A stretch of 64,000 bases of DNA, taken from the NCBI GenBank assembly GCA_938024995.1, contig CALJDU010000012.1, positions 124,001 to 188,000 on the forward strand, given 5' to 3'. Positions 29,406-39,348 of the stretch are shown piece after piece (position 1 is the stretch's first letter; the number at the start of each line of letters is the position of its first letter). The position numbers and the translations under genes are program-made. This DNA is from an uncultured bacterium. GTDB taxonomy: Bacteria; Myxococcota_A; Polyangia; Polyangiales; Houyiibacteriaceae. Below the pieces are notes generated by a model. That model did not search any database. It had not been told where the DNA came from and was given only the letters and a program-made list of their open reading frames with translations.

Positions 29406-30815
29406 CTACGCGAGCAGCTCTCCCAGCGGCCCCGGCGCGACGCGGGTCGGGCCTTCTTCACCGAAGTCGTTCAGCTCGAGGCCGCCGAGATGCCCCAACG
29501 TGTTCCAGAGATTGGAGAGCTGGCGGTGATTGGGAGACTCCAGCCCCGGGTAGACGAGCGAGCGACCGCCCGACGCGAGACCGAGCGACTCTCCACCGAG
29601 GAGCAAGACGGGAAACTCGCTGGCCGTGGAGTGGTGCTGCTCGCCGTTGTCCGAGACATACACGATGACGGTGTGGTCGAGCATCGTCCCGCCACCTGTC
29701 TCCGGAGTCGCGGCCAACGTCGAAGCCAGCCGCGCGATCTCAGCGACCTGCCGCTCCGTCACTGTGTGCACTGCGTCGAGCAGCTCGGCCGAAGCGCCCG
29801 ACCCGTGATGCATGTCGTGTCGCCCCACCGACGACACGCTCCCGTAGCGGAGCCCGAAGTCCCCGCCCGTGCCGGAACCGATCACGCACACGTTCGTGAG
29901 GTCTCCGAGCAGCGCTGCGGTGGCGAGCTCCATCTGCGCCGCGAAGACATCGAGCGCATCCCCGGTACCGTAGAGCGGGTTCTCCTCGGGCGCGGCGGGC
30001 GGCGTGAGCCCGAGCGACAGCTCCACCATCCGTTCGTGACGACCGCGTAGACGCTCGACCGATGCCAGGTACTGCTCCAGCTTCGCGCGCTCGATCGAAT
30101 CTCCACGGAACGAAGCGAGCGCCGCGTTGACGTCGTCGCGCGCGAAGTCGAGCAAGCCGCCCCGCTCCATGAAGCGCTCGCGAGACGCGCCATCGGTCGC
30201 GCCCCCAAAGAGCGTCGCGTAGGCGGTCGCGGGGTCGAGGATCATCGGCGCGGGCTTGTCGCGACCGTACGCACAGGTCCCGAAGTCGAGCGGGCGACCG
30301 GTCCCGACGCCCAGCCGAATCGCGTCAAAGGGCGCGTCTCCGCACAGCTCTGCTTGGCTCGCGAGCCACGCATCGATCGTCACGCCACCAGGAGCACCTC
30401 CCACGGTTCGGGAGGACGAAAGCGCCCCGTGACGCGCCGAGTGTCCGCCGCCCGCGACCCGCGACGAGAGCCCTAAGAGCACCGTCGCGCGGCTCGCGAG
30501 GTCGCCAAGCGGGGCGAGGGAGCGGGCCGTGGTCAGCCCTGCCGATGGCAGGTCGATGACGGACTCGTGCGCGTAGTCGCGATACCACCAGCGCTTGCTC
30601 CCGAGCGGGCTCGAGGTCGTCGCGTCGATGGCCGCGCGCGTCGCGTCTGACAAGCACGTCACCGGCTCAAAACAGTTGCCTTCAACGACGAAGACGAAAC
30701 GTCGCGGCGCATCGTCCGCGCGCGCCAAGCGCGAGAGCAAAGGAGAGAGGAGCGCCGCGCCGACGCTCAGCGCGCCGCCTCGGAGAAGCGTCCGTCGAGA
30801 AAACGTCTTTTTCAT
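29406..30815 (-). CDS. DUF1552 domain-containing protein with Tat signal
   Basis: SRRTLLRGGALSVGAALLSPLL; GVTIDAWLASQ; HDMHHG; overlaps the upstream DUF1592-type gene start by 4 nt. Confidence 0.83.
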   Translation of the reverse strand: MKKTFSRRTLLRGGALSVGAALLSPLLSRLARADDAPRRFVFVVEGNCFEPVTCLSDATRAAIDATTSSPLGSKRWWYRDYAHESVIDLPSAGLTTARSLAPLGDLASRATVLLGLSSRVAGGGHSARHGALSSSRTVGGAPGGVTIDAWLASQAELCGDAPFDAIRLGVGTGRPLDFGTCAYGRDKPAPMILDPATAYATLFGGATDGASRERFMERGGLLDFARDDVNAALASFRGDSIERAKLEQYLASVERLRGRHERMVELSLGLTPPAAPEENPLYGTGDALDVFAAQMELATAALLGDLTNVCVIGSGTGGDFGLRYGSVSSVGRHDMHHGSGASAELLDAVHTVTERQVAEIARLASTLAATPETGGGTMLDHTVIVYVSDNGEQHHSTASEFPVLLLGGESLGLASGGRSLVYPGLESPNHRQLSNLWNTLGHLGGLELNDFGEEGPTRVAPGPLGELLA

Positions 30816-33481
30816 TCTGCGCCTCGTAGGTGTCGATGCGTAAACGTCTCGCTCGAGACCAGCGCCTCGACGACCGCGAAGAACGATCCGCTGTCGTCCA
30901 GCGCGTCTTCCATTTCGGTGAGCGTGCATCCGTCTTCGAGCACTTCGTCGCGCCCCATGAAGAAACGGAACAGGTGCCGCAAGAAGCCGCGACGCGCGTA
31001 AGATGAGCTTGCGAACGCGGTGACCATGTCAGCGGCGTCGTCGTAGGCGCGGTTGAGCGCGGGGTCCGGGAGGTTGTCGATGACCGTGGAGCCATCGGGG
31101 GACCGGCCGTGGTCGTCTGCGCGCGTAAACCCGGCGTGGTTAAACTCCTCGAACGCGACCCCGAGCGGGTTCATCTGGCGATGGCACCCCTGACAGGTCT
31201 CCGCGAACTCCCCCTCCTCGATGCTGACCCGAACGCGATCACGCGCGCGGCGTGAGGGGTCGGACTCGACGAGCTGCGCCTCGACCATCACGAGCTCAAG
31301 CGGCGGAACGGTCTGGCAAAAGAGGTGTTCGCGGACCCACTTTCCGCGAAGCACCAAGCTCGCGTCGTCTTCGAAGTTCCCGCCGTGCGCAGCGAGCCAC
31401 GCGGGATGGGTCAGGATCCCGAGACGCGGCGCCTCCATGTTCACCCACCGTCCCTCCGGCGTGTCCGGCACGTTCGTCGTCAAACCGTAGACGCGGTGCG
31501 TTGGCGTCACGCTGTTGGAGATGTTGGTGCCGCAGAGCCCGATCGAGGTGCACCGGTCGTACGGAGCACCACCGCAGTCGTCGCGCTCGGAGCAGGGTCG
31601 CCCGTTGGTGGTCGTGAGGTTGGATGGAAGCCGCCAGAGATTCGTCGTGAGCAGCTTCGCGAAGACATCTTCGCCCGATGCGTCGCTCTCGATGACGGCG
31701 CGCGCGATGGTGTCGTCGAGCTGATCGACCAAGGTCGATTCGTCGCCGTAGTAAACCGATTGGAGGTTACCGAAGCCAAGGTTCGACGGATCGTATCGCC
31801 CGCCGCTTCCCGGCGTGTCCCAGAGGGAGGTCGCGCCCGGGGTGTCTTTGAACGAGGTGTTCGCGTCGTTGTAGTCGAAGTACTCGCGGAAGAAGCGCGC
31901 GAACATTGGCGCGAGCCAGTACTCCCCGCGGTTCGGGTCCGCGTCGTCCGCTGCACGAGAGGGATCCACTCCGCTCGCGTAGAGTCGAAGGAGGTCACGC
32001 CGCGTCGACGCTTCAAAGATGGTTCCATCATCGGCCGCCGCGCGGATCGCGCCCAAGCGCCCCAGCTCAGGAAAGGGGCCGTCGCCGCCGCTGCCGATCA
32101 CGAACGGCGCGCCAACGGGATGCGTGCTCAGGACGTGGCCCAGCGCCAGGGCGAGCTCGTTCGCGCTGAGCCGGCGACGCGCGCCGTCCCCCTCGCCGAT
32201 CTCTTCGCGGAAGAGCGAATACGTCATCAAGAGGGTCGACTTGGCGGTCACGTGCAGCGCGTTCTCCCGGTCCGCGGTCGAGTCGATCAGCGACGAGATC
32301 CGCGCGATCACGCGTGACCGCTCGTCGGCGGTGGGCTCCCGGAAGAGCATCCCGCGACGTAAGAGCGTGTCGACGAAGCGCTCGAGGCATTCAGCGCTCG
32401 GGCTGGCGTCGGACGACACACACCAGAGCGACCGGTCGTCATAGACGCTCGTCATCCGCACGCCGGGAGGCGACGTCCGAATCGGGTCACGGGTGCTCCA
32501 CGAGACCGCCGCTTCGTCGAGGTAAAGCAGGAAGAGGTCAAGGGTCGCCGGGTCGAGCGAGAGGTCGTCGGTGTACGTCGAGTACGGGAAGCCCTCGGGA
32601 ACGCTCAGTGGATTGTCTCGCACGGTCGATCCCCACCAGGTCCCCCCGAGCTGGCGAACGACGGCGTGGGTGAACTCTTGGCGCTCCACCCTCCGCAAAC
32701 GAGACGGCGAGCTCCTCGGCGCGGCCGGATCGGCGCACGTGAAGAGCTCATCAGGATCGAGCGTGTTGGGATCGTAGGGTACCCGCGTCGGCGGCAGCGG
32801 CTCGTCACACTCGGTCGGCGCGCCCTCCTCGATCCACGCCTCGACCCACGCGCGCTCCGCGATCGGGCGGTCCACCCCAAGGGGCATCAAGGCCCCCGCG
32901 TCCCCGTGGGTCCCAGCGAGCTTGCGATACAAGAAGCTCCCCTCGGGGTCGCCAGGGACGACGAGCGGCTCCCCCGGAACCGCTTCGCTCATCAAATCCG
33001 GGAGCAACGCAAAAGCCTCTCGCGTCAGCGTTGGAAAGCGGCGCCCTCCGTGGCACGAACCGCTCGCGCACCGTTCTTCGAGAAAGACGATCAGTCGCCC
33101 GGTCTCGCCACATCCCTCAAAGCCGTCGACGCTGACGTCCGTGAGCCCGCCGTCGCCGAGCGCTCCGTCCCCCGCATCGGCGGCGTCCTCACCCGCCCCG
33201 CCGTCTCGCGTCATCGGCGAATCGATCGTGCCCGAGCAGGCGACGAGCCACAGGCTCGCGATGACGAGAAAACCGTTCCCGCGTAGCCACCGGCGACGTC
33301 CGCCAGCCCCGAAGGCGAAGCCCTTCGAAACCGAGTTCGACGGAGTTCGCAACGCGAAGGCGGGTGGCGCGACCCTCGGCGAACTCACAGGAACGAGATC
33401 TGAGCGAAGCGAACGTTTGGGTGAATCGACCGAAGGTCGAGAGGGTTTCGAAAAAGACCCTCCAACAGTGTGAGCGCGCAT
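30812..33481 (-). CDS. DUF1592/DUF1588/DUF1595-type cytochrome-like protein
   Basis: CASGSCHGG, RLRRVERQEFTHAVVRQL, RGKWVREHLFCQTVPPL, TCQGCHRQMNPLGVAFEEF; start uncertain. Confidence 0.84.
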   Translation of the reverse strand: MRAHTVGGSFSKPSRPSVDSPKRSLRSDLVPVSSPRVAPPAFALRTPSNSVSKGFAFGAGGRRRWLRGNGFLVIASLWLVACSGTIDSPMTRDGGAGEDAADAGDGALGDGGLTDVSVDGFEGCGETGRLIVFLEERCASGSCHGGRRFPTLTREAFALLPDLMSEAVPGEPLVVPGDPEGSFLYRKLAGTHGDAGALMPLGVDRPIAERAWVEAWIEEGAPTECDEPLPPTRVPYDPNTLDPDELFTCADPAAPRSSPSRLRRVERQEFTHAVVRQLGGTWWGSTVRDNPLSVPEGFPYSTYTDDLSLDPATLDLFLLYLDEAAVSWSTRDPIRTSPPGVRMTSVYDDRSLWCVSSDASPSAECLERFVDTLLRRGMLFREPTADERSRVIARISSLIDSTADRENALHVTAKSTLLMTYSLFREEIGEGDGARRRLSANELALALGHVLSTHPVGAPFVIGSGGDGPFPELGRLGAIRAAADDGTIFEASTRRDLLRLYASGVDPSRAADDADPNRGEYWLAPMFARFFREYFDYNDANTSFKDTPGATSLWDTPGSGGRYDPSNLGFGNLQSVYYGDESTLVDQLDDTIARAVIESDASGEDVFAKLLTTNLWRLPSNLTTTNGRPCSERDDCGGAPYDRCTSIGLCGTNISNSVTPTHRVYGLTTNVPDTPEGRWVNMEAPRLGILTHPAWLAAHGGNFEDDASLVLRGKWVREHLFCQTVPPLELVMVEAQLVESDPSRRARDRVRVSIEEGEFAETCQGCHRQMNPLGVAFEEFNHAGFTRADDHGRSPDGSTVIDNLPDPALNRAYDDAADMVTAFASSSYARRGFLRHLFRFFMGRDEVLEDGCTLTEMEDALDDSGSFFAVVEALVSSETFTHRHLRGAE
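33402..33463 (+). repeat. dispersed hairpin repeat, copy 1
   Basis: GAGCGAAGCGAACGTTTGGGTGAATCGACCGAAGG...GAGGGT-TTCGAAAAAG-ACCCTC; related to copies near 49301-49362 and 49449-49510. Confidence 0.7.
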
Positions 33482-33515
33482 GTCCCGAGAGGGTATCGCA
33501 GCTCAAGCTTACACT

Positions 33516-35225
33516 TCACCGTTGCCGGCGAAACGCGAGCGCTCCCTCGACGCACATCCACAGGATCAAAGCGAGCATCAGCGCGCTGATCCCCGCGAGG
33601 AGCGAGTTCCCCTCGTGCAAGAACGCGCGCAGCTTGGAGACGATCGCGAGCACGGCCACGATCGCGACCAGGACCATCGGCACCATCAGCGCGACCACTC
33701 TTTTTCCTCGTGAGCGGAAGTAGAGGGTCAACACCAGGAGCGTGAGCGCGGCGAGCATCTGGTTGCTCGCGCCGAAGACCGGCCAGAGCGCCCAGCCGAG
33801 CGCCTTCGCCCCTGCGCCGTCGCTCGTTTTTCCAAACGCGAGCGCGACCGCGGGCACCACCGCGACGACCGTCCCGAGGTACTTGTTCTTGAGCGCTGAG
33901 ACGCCGACCGACGTGCCCAGCTCCCCCACGATCAGTCGCTGGATGCGAGTGGCGGTATCGAGCGTGGTCGCGGCGAAGGAGATCACGAGCACCGCCATCA
34001 AGGTCCGCGCGAGCGCCGACGGCATCCCGAGCGCTTCCAAAAACGCGCCGCCGCCGAGCACGAACGCTGCCGCCTTGTTCGCGCCCGCGTGCGCCCAGGT
34101 GTCGTAGTAGACGCCCCAGCTCAGATCGGTGACCGCGCCCTGCCCCGGAAGCTGGCACTCGGTCACCAACGCGATCCCCGAGACCGCTGCGAGGGTCGAC
34201 GCGAGCGCGAGCGTCCCCTCGCCCAGCATGCTCCCGTACCCGATGAAGCGGGCGTCCTTCATCGACGCGAGCTGCTTGCTCGTCGTGCCGGAAGAGACGA
34301 GCCCGTGGAAGCCGCTGATCGCGCCACACGCCACGGTCACGAAGAGGACCGGAAAGAGATCGGGCGCGCCATCTCCGGGAGCGCGAAACGCCGGCGCGTC
34401 CAGCTCCGGATGCGCGACGAAGAGACCCAGAAAGAGCAGCCCGAGCCCAACGAAGAGCTGATGACTGTTGATGAAGTCGCGCGGCTGAAGAAGGAGCCAG
34501 ACCGGCAACACACTCGCGATCGCGGAGTAGCCGAAGAGGAACACGATCCAGGTGTTCGCGCGGGCCGCAGGCGCGACCCCGAAGTCCGCGAGGTCGATCG
34601 GGTACAGGGTCCCGAGGTAAACGAAGAGGTAAAGCACCGCGAGCGCGATGAGAGAAGGGATCAAGAGCGGGAGACGACGCTTGTGGATCAACAGCCCGAT
34701 CACGAGCGCGATCACGATCTCGATCTGTACCGGGAGCACGCTGCTCGGGAGCGCGACGAAGAGACCCGCGATCGCCATCGCGAAGACCGCCAGCACGAGC
34801 CAGACGAGCACGACGACGAAGCAGAGAAACATGAGCCGCGCGCGCGGACCGATGACCACGCCGGCCAGATCCGCGACCGAGCGCCCTCCTTCGCGGGTGC
34901 TCGCGACCAACGCGCCGAAGTCATGTGCCGCGCCCATGAAGATCGTCCCGAACACGACCCAGAGCAGCGCAGGCGCATAGCCCCAGTAGGCCGCGACGCA
35001 CGGGCCGATGATCGGCGCGGCTCCCGCGATGCTCGTAAAGTGGTGCCCAAAGAGCACGTGTCGATCCGTCGGGACAAAGTCGACGTCGTCACGGTGCGCG
35101 ACGCTTGGAACGACGAAGCCCTCTTCCGCGCGATCATCGAACACGCGCTCGCCGAGGTACCGCGCATACAGGCGATACCCCATCGCGAAACAACCCAGGA
35201 CCACGAGCGCGACCAGCGCGCTCAC
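33516..35225 (-). CDS. cstA: carbon starvation protein CstA family (pyruvate/peptide transporter)
   Basis: FVPTDRHVLFGHHFTSIAGAAPIIGPCVAAYWGY, GMALVTECQLPGQG-like region, LDTATRIQRLI. Confidence 0.95.
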   Translation of the reverse strand: MSALVALVVLGCFAMGYRLYARYLGERVFDDRAEEGFVVPSVAHRDDVDFVPTDRHVLFGHHFTSIAGAAPIIGPCVAAYWGYAPALLWVVFGTIFMGAAHDFGALVASTREGGRSVADLAGVVIGPRARLMFLCFVVVLVWLVLAVFAMAIAGLFVALPSSVLPVQIEIVIALVIGLLIHKRRLPLLIPSLIALAVLYLFVYLGTLYPIDLADFGVAPAARANTWIVFLFGYSAIASVLPVWLLLQPRDFINSHQLFVGLGLLFLGLFVAHPELDAPAFRAPGDGAPDLFPVLFVTVACGAISGFHGLVSSGTTSKQLASMKDARFIGYGSMLGEGTLALASTLAAVSGIALVTECQLPGQGAVTDLSWGVYYDTWAHAGANKAAAFVLGGGAFLEALGMPSALARTLMAVLVISFAATTLDTATRIQRLIVGELGTSVGVSALKNKYLGTVVAVVPAVALAFGKTSDGAGAKALGWALWPVFGASNQMLAALTLLVLTLYFRSRGKRVVALMVPMVLVAIVAVLAIVSKLRAFLHEGNSLLAGISALMLALILWMCVEGALAFRRQR

Positions 35226-35309
35226 CGCGTTCTCCGATGCTTGGGCCTCACGCCGAGAGGATAGATCGCGAACGCGGCCCAGACCTACGTCGGTTGACGA
35301 ACCATCTCG

Positions 35310-35936
35310 TTACCCGTCGCGGAGCGCCTCGTCGGCCGCCACCAAAGCGCTCAGCTGCGTGACCGCGTGGCTGAGGGACTTCCCCTCGCGAACCGCGGCG
35401 TGCATGGCGGCGAGCTGCGCGAGGATCGCCGTCCGCACATGCTCGCGCGGGCCTTGGTCCGCGGAGGGCCTCGGGGTTGGTCGCGCGCGCTTCTCCGACG
35501 CGGGGTTTGACTTCGACGAGTCACGAACCGAAGAGCTCGCGCCGTTGTGGTCGAGCGTGCCTTCCGCTTTCGCGAGCATCAGCGTGCAGACCTGATCGTG
35601 AAGACCGCGGAGCTCCGCTGGGAGCTCTTCGAAGTGAAGCTCCGCGTCGACTTGCTGCTTGACTCGGTCGAGGTGCGCGACGGTCGGCGCGTCAAACGAG
35701 CCTCCTACCGCTTTCAGCTTCTTGCGGAACAGCTGCTGCGCGACCCGGGACACCTGCTCTTCGCTCGCGTCGATCCCGAGGTAGCCGGTGATGCCTTGCT
35801 GCAGTCCACCGAAGTACGTCGCGACGAAACAATCGAGGATCCCGTCTCGGGCGCTCACGACATCGATCGTGGGGTTCGCGAGTCTCGCCCGGATGCGGTT
35901 CGCGTATTTCTGTTGGACCTCTGCTGCCTGTGCCAT
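35310..35936 (-). CDS. hypothetical protein
   Basis: Long ORF in the dominant codon pattern; start taken at MAQAAEVQQKYANRIRARL. Confidence 0.5.
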   Translation of the reverse strand: MAQAAEVQQKYANRIRARLANPTIDVVSARDGILDCFVATYFGGLQQGITGYLGIDASEEQVSRVAQQLFRKKLKAVGGSFDAPTVAHLDRVKQQVDAELHFEELPAELRGLHDQVCTLMLAKAEGTLDHNGASSSVRDSSKSNPASEKRARPTPRPSADQGPREHVRTAILAQLAAMHAAVREGKSLSHAVTQLSALVAADEALRDG

Positions 35937-35995
35937 CTGCTTCCTGTTTCTCTCTTTGCTGGGACTCGCTGTCACTGTTGTTCGCTGCCGCCCGA

Positions 35996-37486
35996 CTAGA
36001 CGGACCCGAGGCCGACCAAAAGGTCGTCGACATCACTCACGGTGGCGTGGTGCCGAATCAGAACGTCGCGATTCGGCACGCCGCGTTCCGCCGTCGGCAA
36101 CCGCCGCGTCACGTCGACGTCGATCGCGGCGCCGCATCCGTTGCAGGCCAACCGGTTTCGGCTGGCCGCCGCGTTGAGCGGGAGGTTGCTCTCGTGACCA
36201 CACTGGCAACGAAAGAACACTGTTTGAGAAACGACGTGAACCGTCGCCGCCGCGGGGTCGACGTGTTCCGCGCGCCGAATCGCGAAAATGGGCGCGTGCC
36301 CGAGCCCTGGCAGGCTGACGTGCCCGACGGACGTCAGGTCGCCGAGGATCCCGAGCCCGACCTGATCGTGGGCCCCTGGACCCAGTAGGACGTCGCCCAC
36401 GCTCGCGAGCGTCACGAGGCGCGCCGCGCAGCCGACCGCGACCCCCGCCAAGAGCCCATCCAGGTCGATGCCCGAGCCCGACTCGAACGCGAAGCGCGCT
36501 TGGGGAAACACGCCCCGAAGCTCACGGCACACGGAGAACGCGCGCTCCGCGTGATCGACGCCAATGAGCAGGTCGGAGTCGCCCACCGATTGTGCGGGGC
36601 GTAGCCCAGCGTTTCGGCACCAGCGCACGAGCTCGGGCAGCGGCGCGCCGGCGACGGCGATCACGGTGATCTCGTCGTCGGCATCGGCCTCTGTCGCGAG
36701 CGCTCGCAACCGCGCGAGGACGTGCCCCGCGTGTTGCGGCCGAAGGCTCGGGTCACGCGCCATCATCTCTTCCAGTAACCGCGCGAGCGCGGGGTGGCTG
36801 GGGAGCTCCACGGTGGTCGGCGTGGTCTCGTCGGTGACTCGCTTGAGGATGAGGTCGATCCGCGCGTCGTCGAAGGGCGTCACGCCGAAGAGCAGCTCGT
36901 AGAACATCACGCCGAGCGAGTAGACGTCCGACGCCGCCTCCGCGTGCGCGCCCCGGAGACGTTCCGGAGCGATGTACTCCGGCGTGCCGTAGATCGCGTC
37001 CGAGGAGCGCACCTCGGGGAGCCGCGCGAGCCCGAAGTCGATCAGCATCGGGCGCCCTTCTTCGTCATCTGCGCCGCGGTAGACGATCACGTTGTCGGGC
37101 TTCAGGTCGCGGTGCAGAACATCGATCGCGTGAAGCGCCGCGAGCCCTTCGCAGATCCCGATCGCGATCTCGATGACTCGCTTCGGGGGGAGCCCGCTCG
37201 CGCTGACGAGGTCTCGAAGCGGCGGTCCGTCGATGTGCTCCATGACCAAGAAGAGCTCACCCTTGTGCACGCCGACGTGGTGACTCACGACCACGTTGGG
37301 GTGGGCCAGACGACTGGTCGCGACGGCCTCGCGCTGCAAGCGCGCGCGAACGTCATCGCCGACGTCCGTGACGAACTTAATCGCGACGGTGCGGTCGAGG
37401 ACCATATCCCGCGCTCGATGGACACGGCCCATCGCACCTCGCCCGAGCTCTTCCTCGAGCCAGTATCGCGCCGCTAAAAGGTCCAC
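35996..37486 (-). CDS. serine/threonine protein kinase with C-terminal cyclase-like domain and zinc ribbon
   Basis: Kinase: LGRGAMGRVHRARDMVLDRTVAIK, VLHRDLKPDNVI, IDFGLARL, YGTPEYIAPE; C-terminal CQCGHESNLPLNAAASRNRLACNGCGAAID. Confidence 0.92.
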   Translation of the reverse strand: MDLLAARYWLEEELGRGAMGRVHRARDMVLDRTVAIKFVTDVGDDVRARLQREAVATSRLAHPNVVVSHHVGVHKGELFLVMEHIDGPPLRDLVSASGLPPKRVIEIAIGICEGLAALHAIDVLHRDLKPDNVIVYRGADDEEGRPMLIDFGLARLPEVRSSDAIYGTPEYIAPERLRGAHAEAASDVYSLGVMFYELLFGVTPFDDARIDLILKRVTDETTPTTVELPSHPALARLLEEMMARDPSLRPQHAGHVLARLRALATEADADDEITVIAVAGAPLPELVRWCRNAGLRPAQSVGDSDLLIGVDHAERAFSVCRELRGVFPQARFAFESGSGIDLDGLLAGVAVGCAARLVTLASVGDVLLGPGAHDQVGLGILGDLTSVGHVSLPGLGHAPIFAIRRAEHVDPAAATVHVVSQTVFFRCQCGHESNLPLNAAASRNRLACNGCGAAIDVDVTRRLPTAERGVPNRDVLIRHHATVSDVDDLLVGLGSV

Positions 37487-37530
37487 GCCCCTCTATACGT
37501 GGACGCTCGGGGTTCGTTACGTTCGGAGCG

Positions 37531-38472
37531 ATGACGTCCAGTATTCCGGTCTATCAAGGTCTCGGCGGAGCGTTCCTCTACTCCGAGGACCCCAAGCGGC
37601 TCGCGGCATTTTACCAAGAGGTTTTGGGGGTTCCTCTCACCGCCTATGGGGAGAGCTTTAGCGCAGAGCTGCCCTCCGCCGATCGACTCTTCTCCACCCG
37701 CACGGCGAGCACGACCTTCGCGATCTTCAAATCGGACAAACGTGGGCGAGGTGACATCGCGCGCCTCAACCACCGCGTACGTGACCTCGATCTCGTGTTG
37801 GCGCGGCTGGCGGATCGCGGCGTCGAGGTCAAAGGCCCCGATGACGACTACGGGCGCTTCGCGTGGTGTGAAGACCCCGACGGCAATCGCGTTGAGATCT
37901 GGGAGCCTCCCGAGAAGGACGCCGTCGCGGGACCGATTGAGGTGGTCCCGGCCGACAAGCGCCTCGCGACCATCGGCGCGACAATGTCGAGCAAGAGCAT
38001 CGTGAAAAGCGTCACCGTCAACGCGGACCGCGAGAGCGTCTTCGCGGCGTTCACCAACGCGGACCGACTCCGTGAGTGGCTCTGTCCGGACTGCCGCGTC
38101 GAGCTTCAGATCGGTGGGCGGTACGAGATCTACTTCATGCCCGATGCCGAAGAAGGTCTGCGCGGAGCCGACGGTTGCCGCGTTTTGTCGTTCCTGCCCC
38201 CGCGGATGATCTCGTTCACCTGGAACGCGCCGCCCCCGCACGAAGAGACCCGCCCGCAGCACACTTGGATCGTGATCGAGCTCGCGACGGAGCCGACCGG
38301 CGAAACGCGCGTCACGCTCACCCACACCGGTTGGCCGCGGTCCGAAGAAGACCCCGGGGCGCTGAGCGATGCGTGGAGCGCGACGTTCGCGTACTTCGAG
38401 AACGCCTGGACGCAGGTGCTGTCGCGACTGGAGCGCCACTTCGGATCGCCGACCGGTTCGAACCACCACTAG
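37531..38472 (+). CDS. glyoxalase/bleomycin-resistance domain fused to AHSA1/SRPBCC domain
   Basis: GAFLYSEDPKRLAAFYQEVLGVPLT...RFAWCEDPDGNRVEIWEPP then VTVNADRESVFAAFTNADRLREWLCP...TRVTLTHTGW. Confidence 0.85.
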   Translation: MTSSIPVYQGLGGAFLYSEDPKRLAAFYQEVLGVPLTAYGESFSAELPSADRLFSTRTASTTFAIFKSDKRGRGDIARLNHRVRDLDLVLARLADRGVEVKGPDDDYGRFAWCEDPDGNRVEIWEPPEKDAVAGPIEVVPADKRLATIGATMSSKSIVKSVTVNADRESVFAAFTNADRLREWLCPDCRVELQIGGRYEIYFMPDAEEGLRGADGCRVLSFLPPRMISFTWNAPPPHEETRPQHTWIVIELATEPTGETRVTLTHTGWPRSEEDPGALSDAWSATFAYFENAWTQVLSRLERHFGSPTGSNHH

Positions 38473-39221
38473 CCTCCCAGATCGACCCACGCGGAGAGCC
38501 GCGCTTCGAGTTCCCGCGCGCCATCTGTCATCACACCGTAACGAACTCCGCCCATCACGGAGAGTCGGTCATGGACGTCGACGTTCACCCCAAGCATTCC
38601 GCTGATGGTCGTCGCGCTCTCCTGTTCGACGTCGACGTAGAGCTCGGCCACCGGGCGCACAGGCGAGTCCAAAAACGCCTCCATCGCGATGGTCCCGAAC
38701 GCACCAAGGGTCGCGGCGTGGCGTCGATCGACCTGCGCGTTCACGTGGAGCGTCAGCCCAGACCAAGAATGCGAAAGCAGGAGCGCGAGGCTCAGCCCCC
38801 CGCCTTGCACATCGTTCCACCCGGGCAGAAGCGCGGTGATCTGAAGCGCTAGACTTGGCCCGCGGGTCGCCCCTTCCGTGTCGTAGGTACCGTGACGGAG
38901 CATCACGCGGAGCGCTGCGCTCGCGTCTGTGAACGCGTAGTCGGGCCCGTCGTCGCCGAGGAGCGCATACCCACGACCCAGCAAGAGCAGGTCGATGTCC
39001 TCCGCCAAGCCGAGGTAAACGAAGACCGATGGCGCCAGCAGGTACCGCTCCGTGTCTCCATCGCCGCTCGTGTACTGGTAGTAACCGACCGGCTGGACCT
39101 CGACCTCACCGGCACCTTCCGGGACGGTCCGCGCGTCGTTGGCGTCGACCAAGTACGCACGCGCCGGAGCGGGGACGACCCACGCCAGGCTCACGAGCAA
39201 GGGGACAACGGCGCGCGACAT
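38469..39221 (-). CDS. hypothetical outer-membrane beta-barrel-like protein
   Basis: Signal peptide SLAWVVPAPARA; alternating strand pattern, C-terminal half typical of small barrel proteins. Confidence 0.45.
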   Translation of the reverse strand: MSRAVVPLLVSLAWVVPAPARAYLVDANDARTVPEGAGEVEVQPVGYYQYTSGDGDTERYLLAPSVFVYLGLAEDIDLLLLGRGYALLGDDGPDYAFTDASAALRVMLRHGTYDTEGATRGPSLALQITALLPGWNDVQGGGLSLALLLSHSWSGLTLHVNAQVDRRHAATLGAFGTIAMEAFLDSPVRPVAELYVDVEQESATTISGMLGVNVDVHDRLSVMGGVRYGVMTDGARELEARLSAWVDLGG

Positions 39222-39348
39222 GCGGTGACGACGATACGCGCTGCGCGTGAGGAGCGGTCCCCCCGACGGACGTAAGTCGCCCAGAAGGCCCAAACGAGAA
39301 AGGGACGACCGCGCGCGCGATCGCCCCTTCATCATCGCGTGCCCTGCG

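Noticed and set aside
31325-32317. 330-aa + strand ORF
   Set aside because: Shadow of the DUF1592-type gene.
34089-35264. 391-aa + strand ORF
   Set aside because: Shadow of cstA; highly charged.
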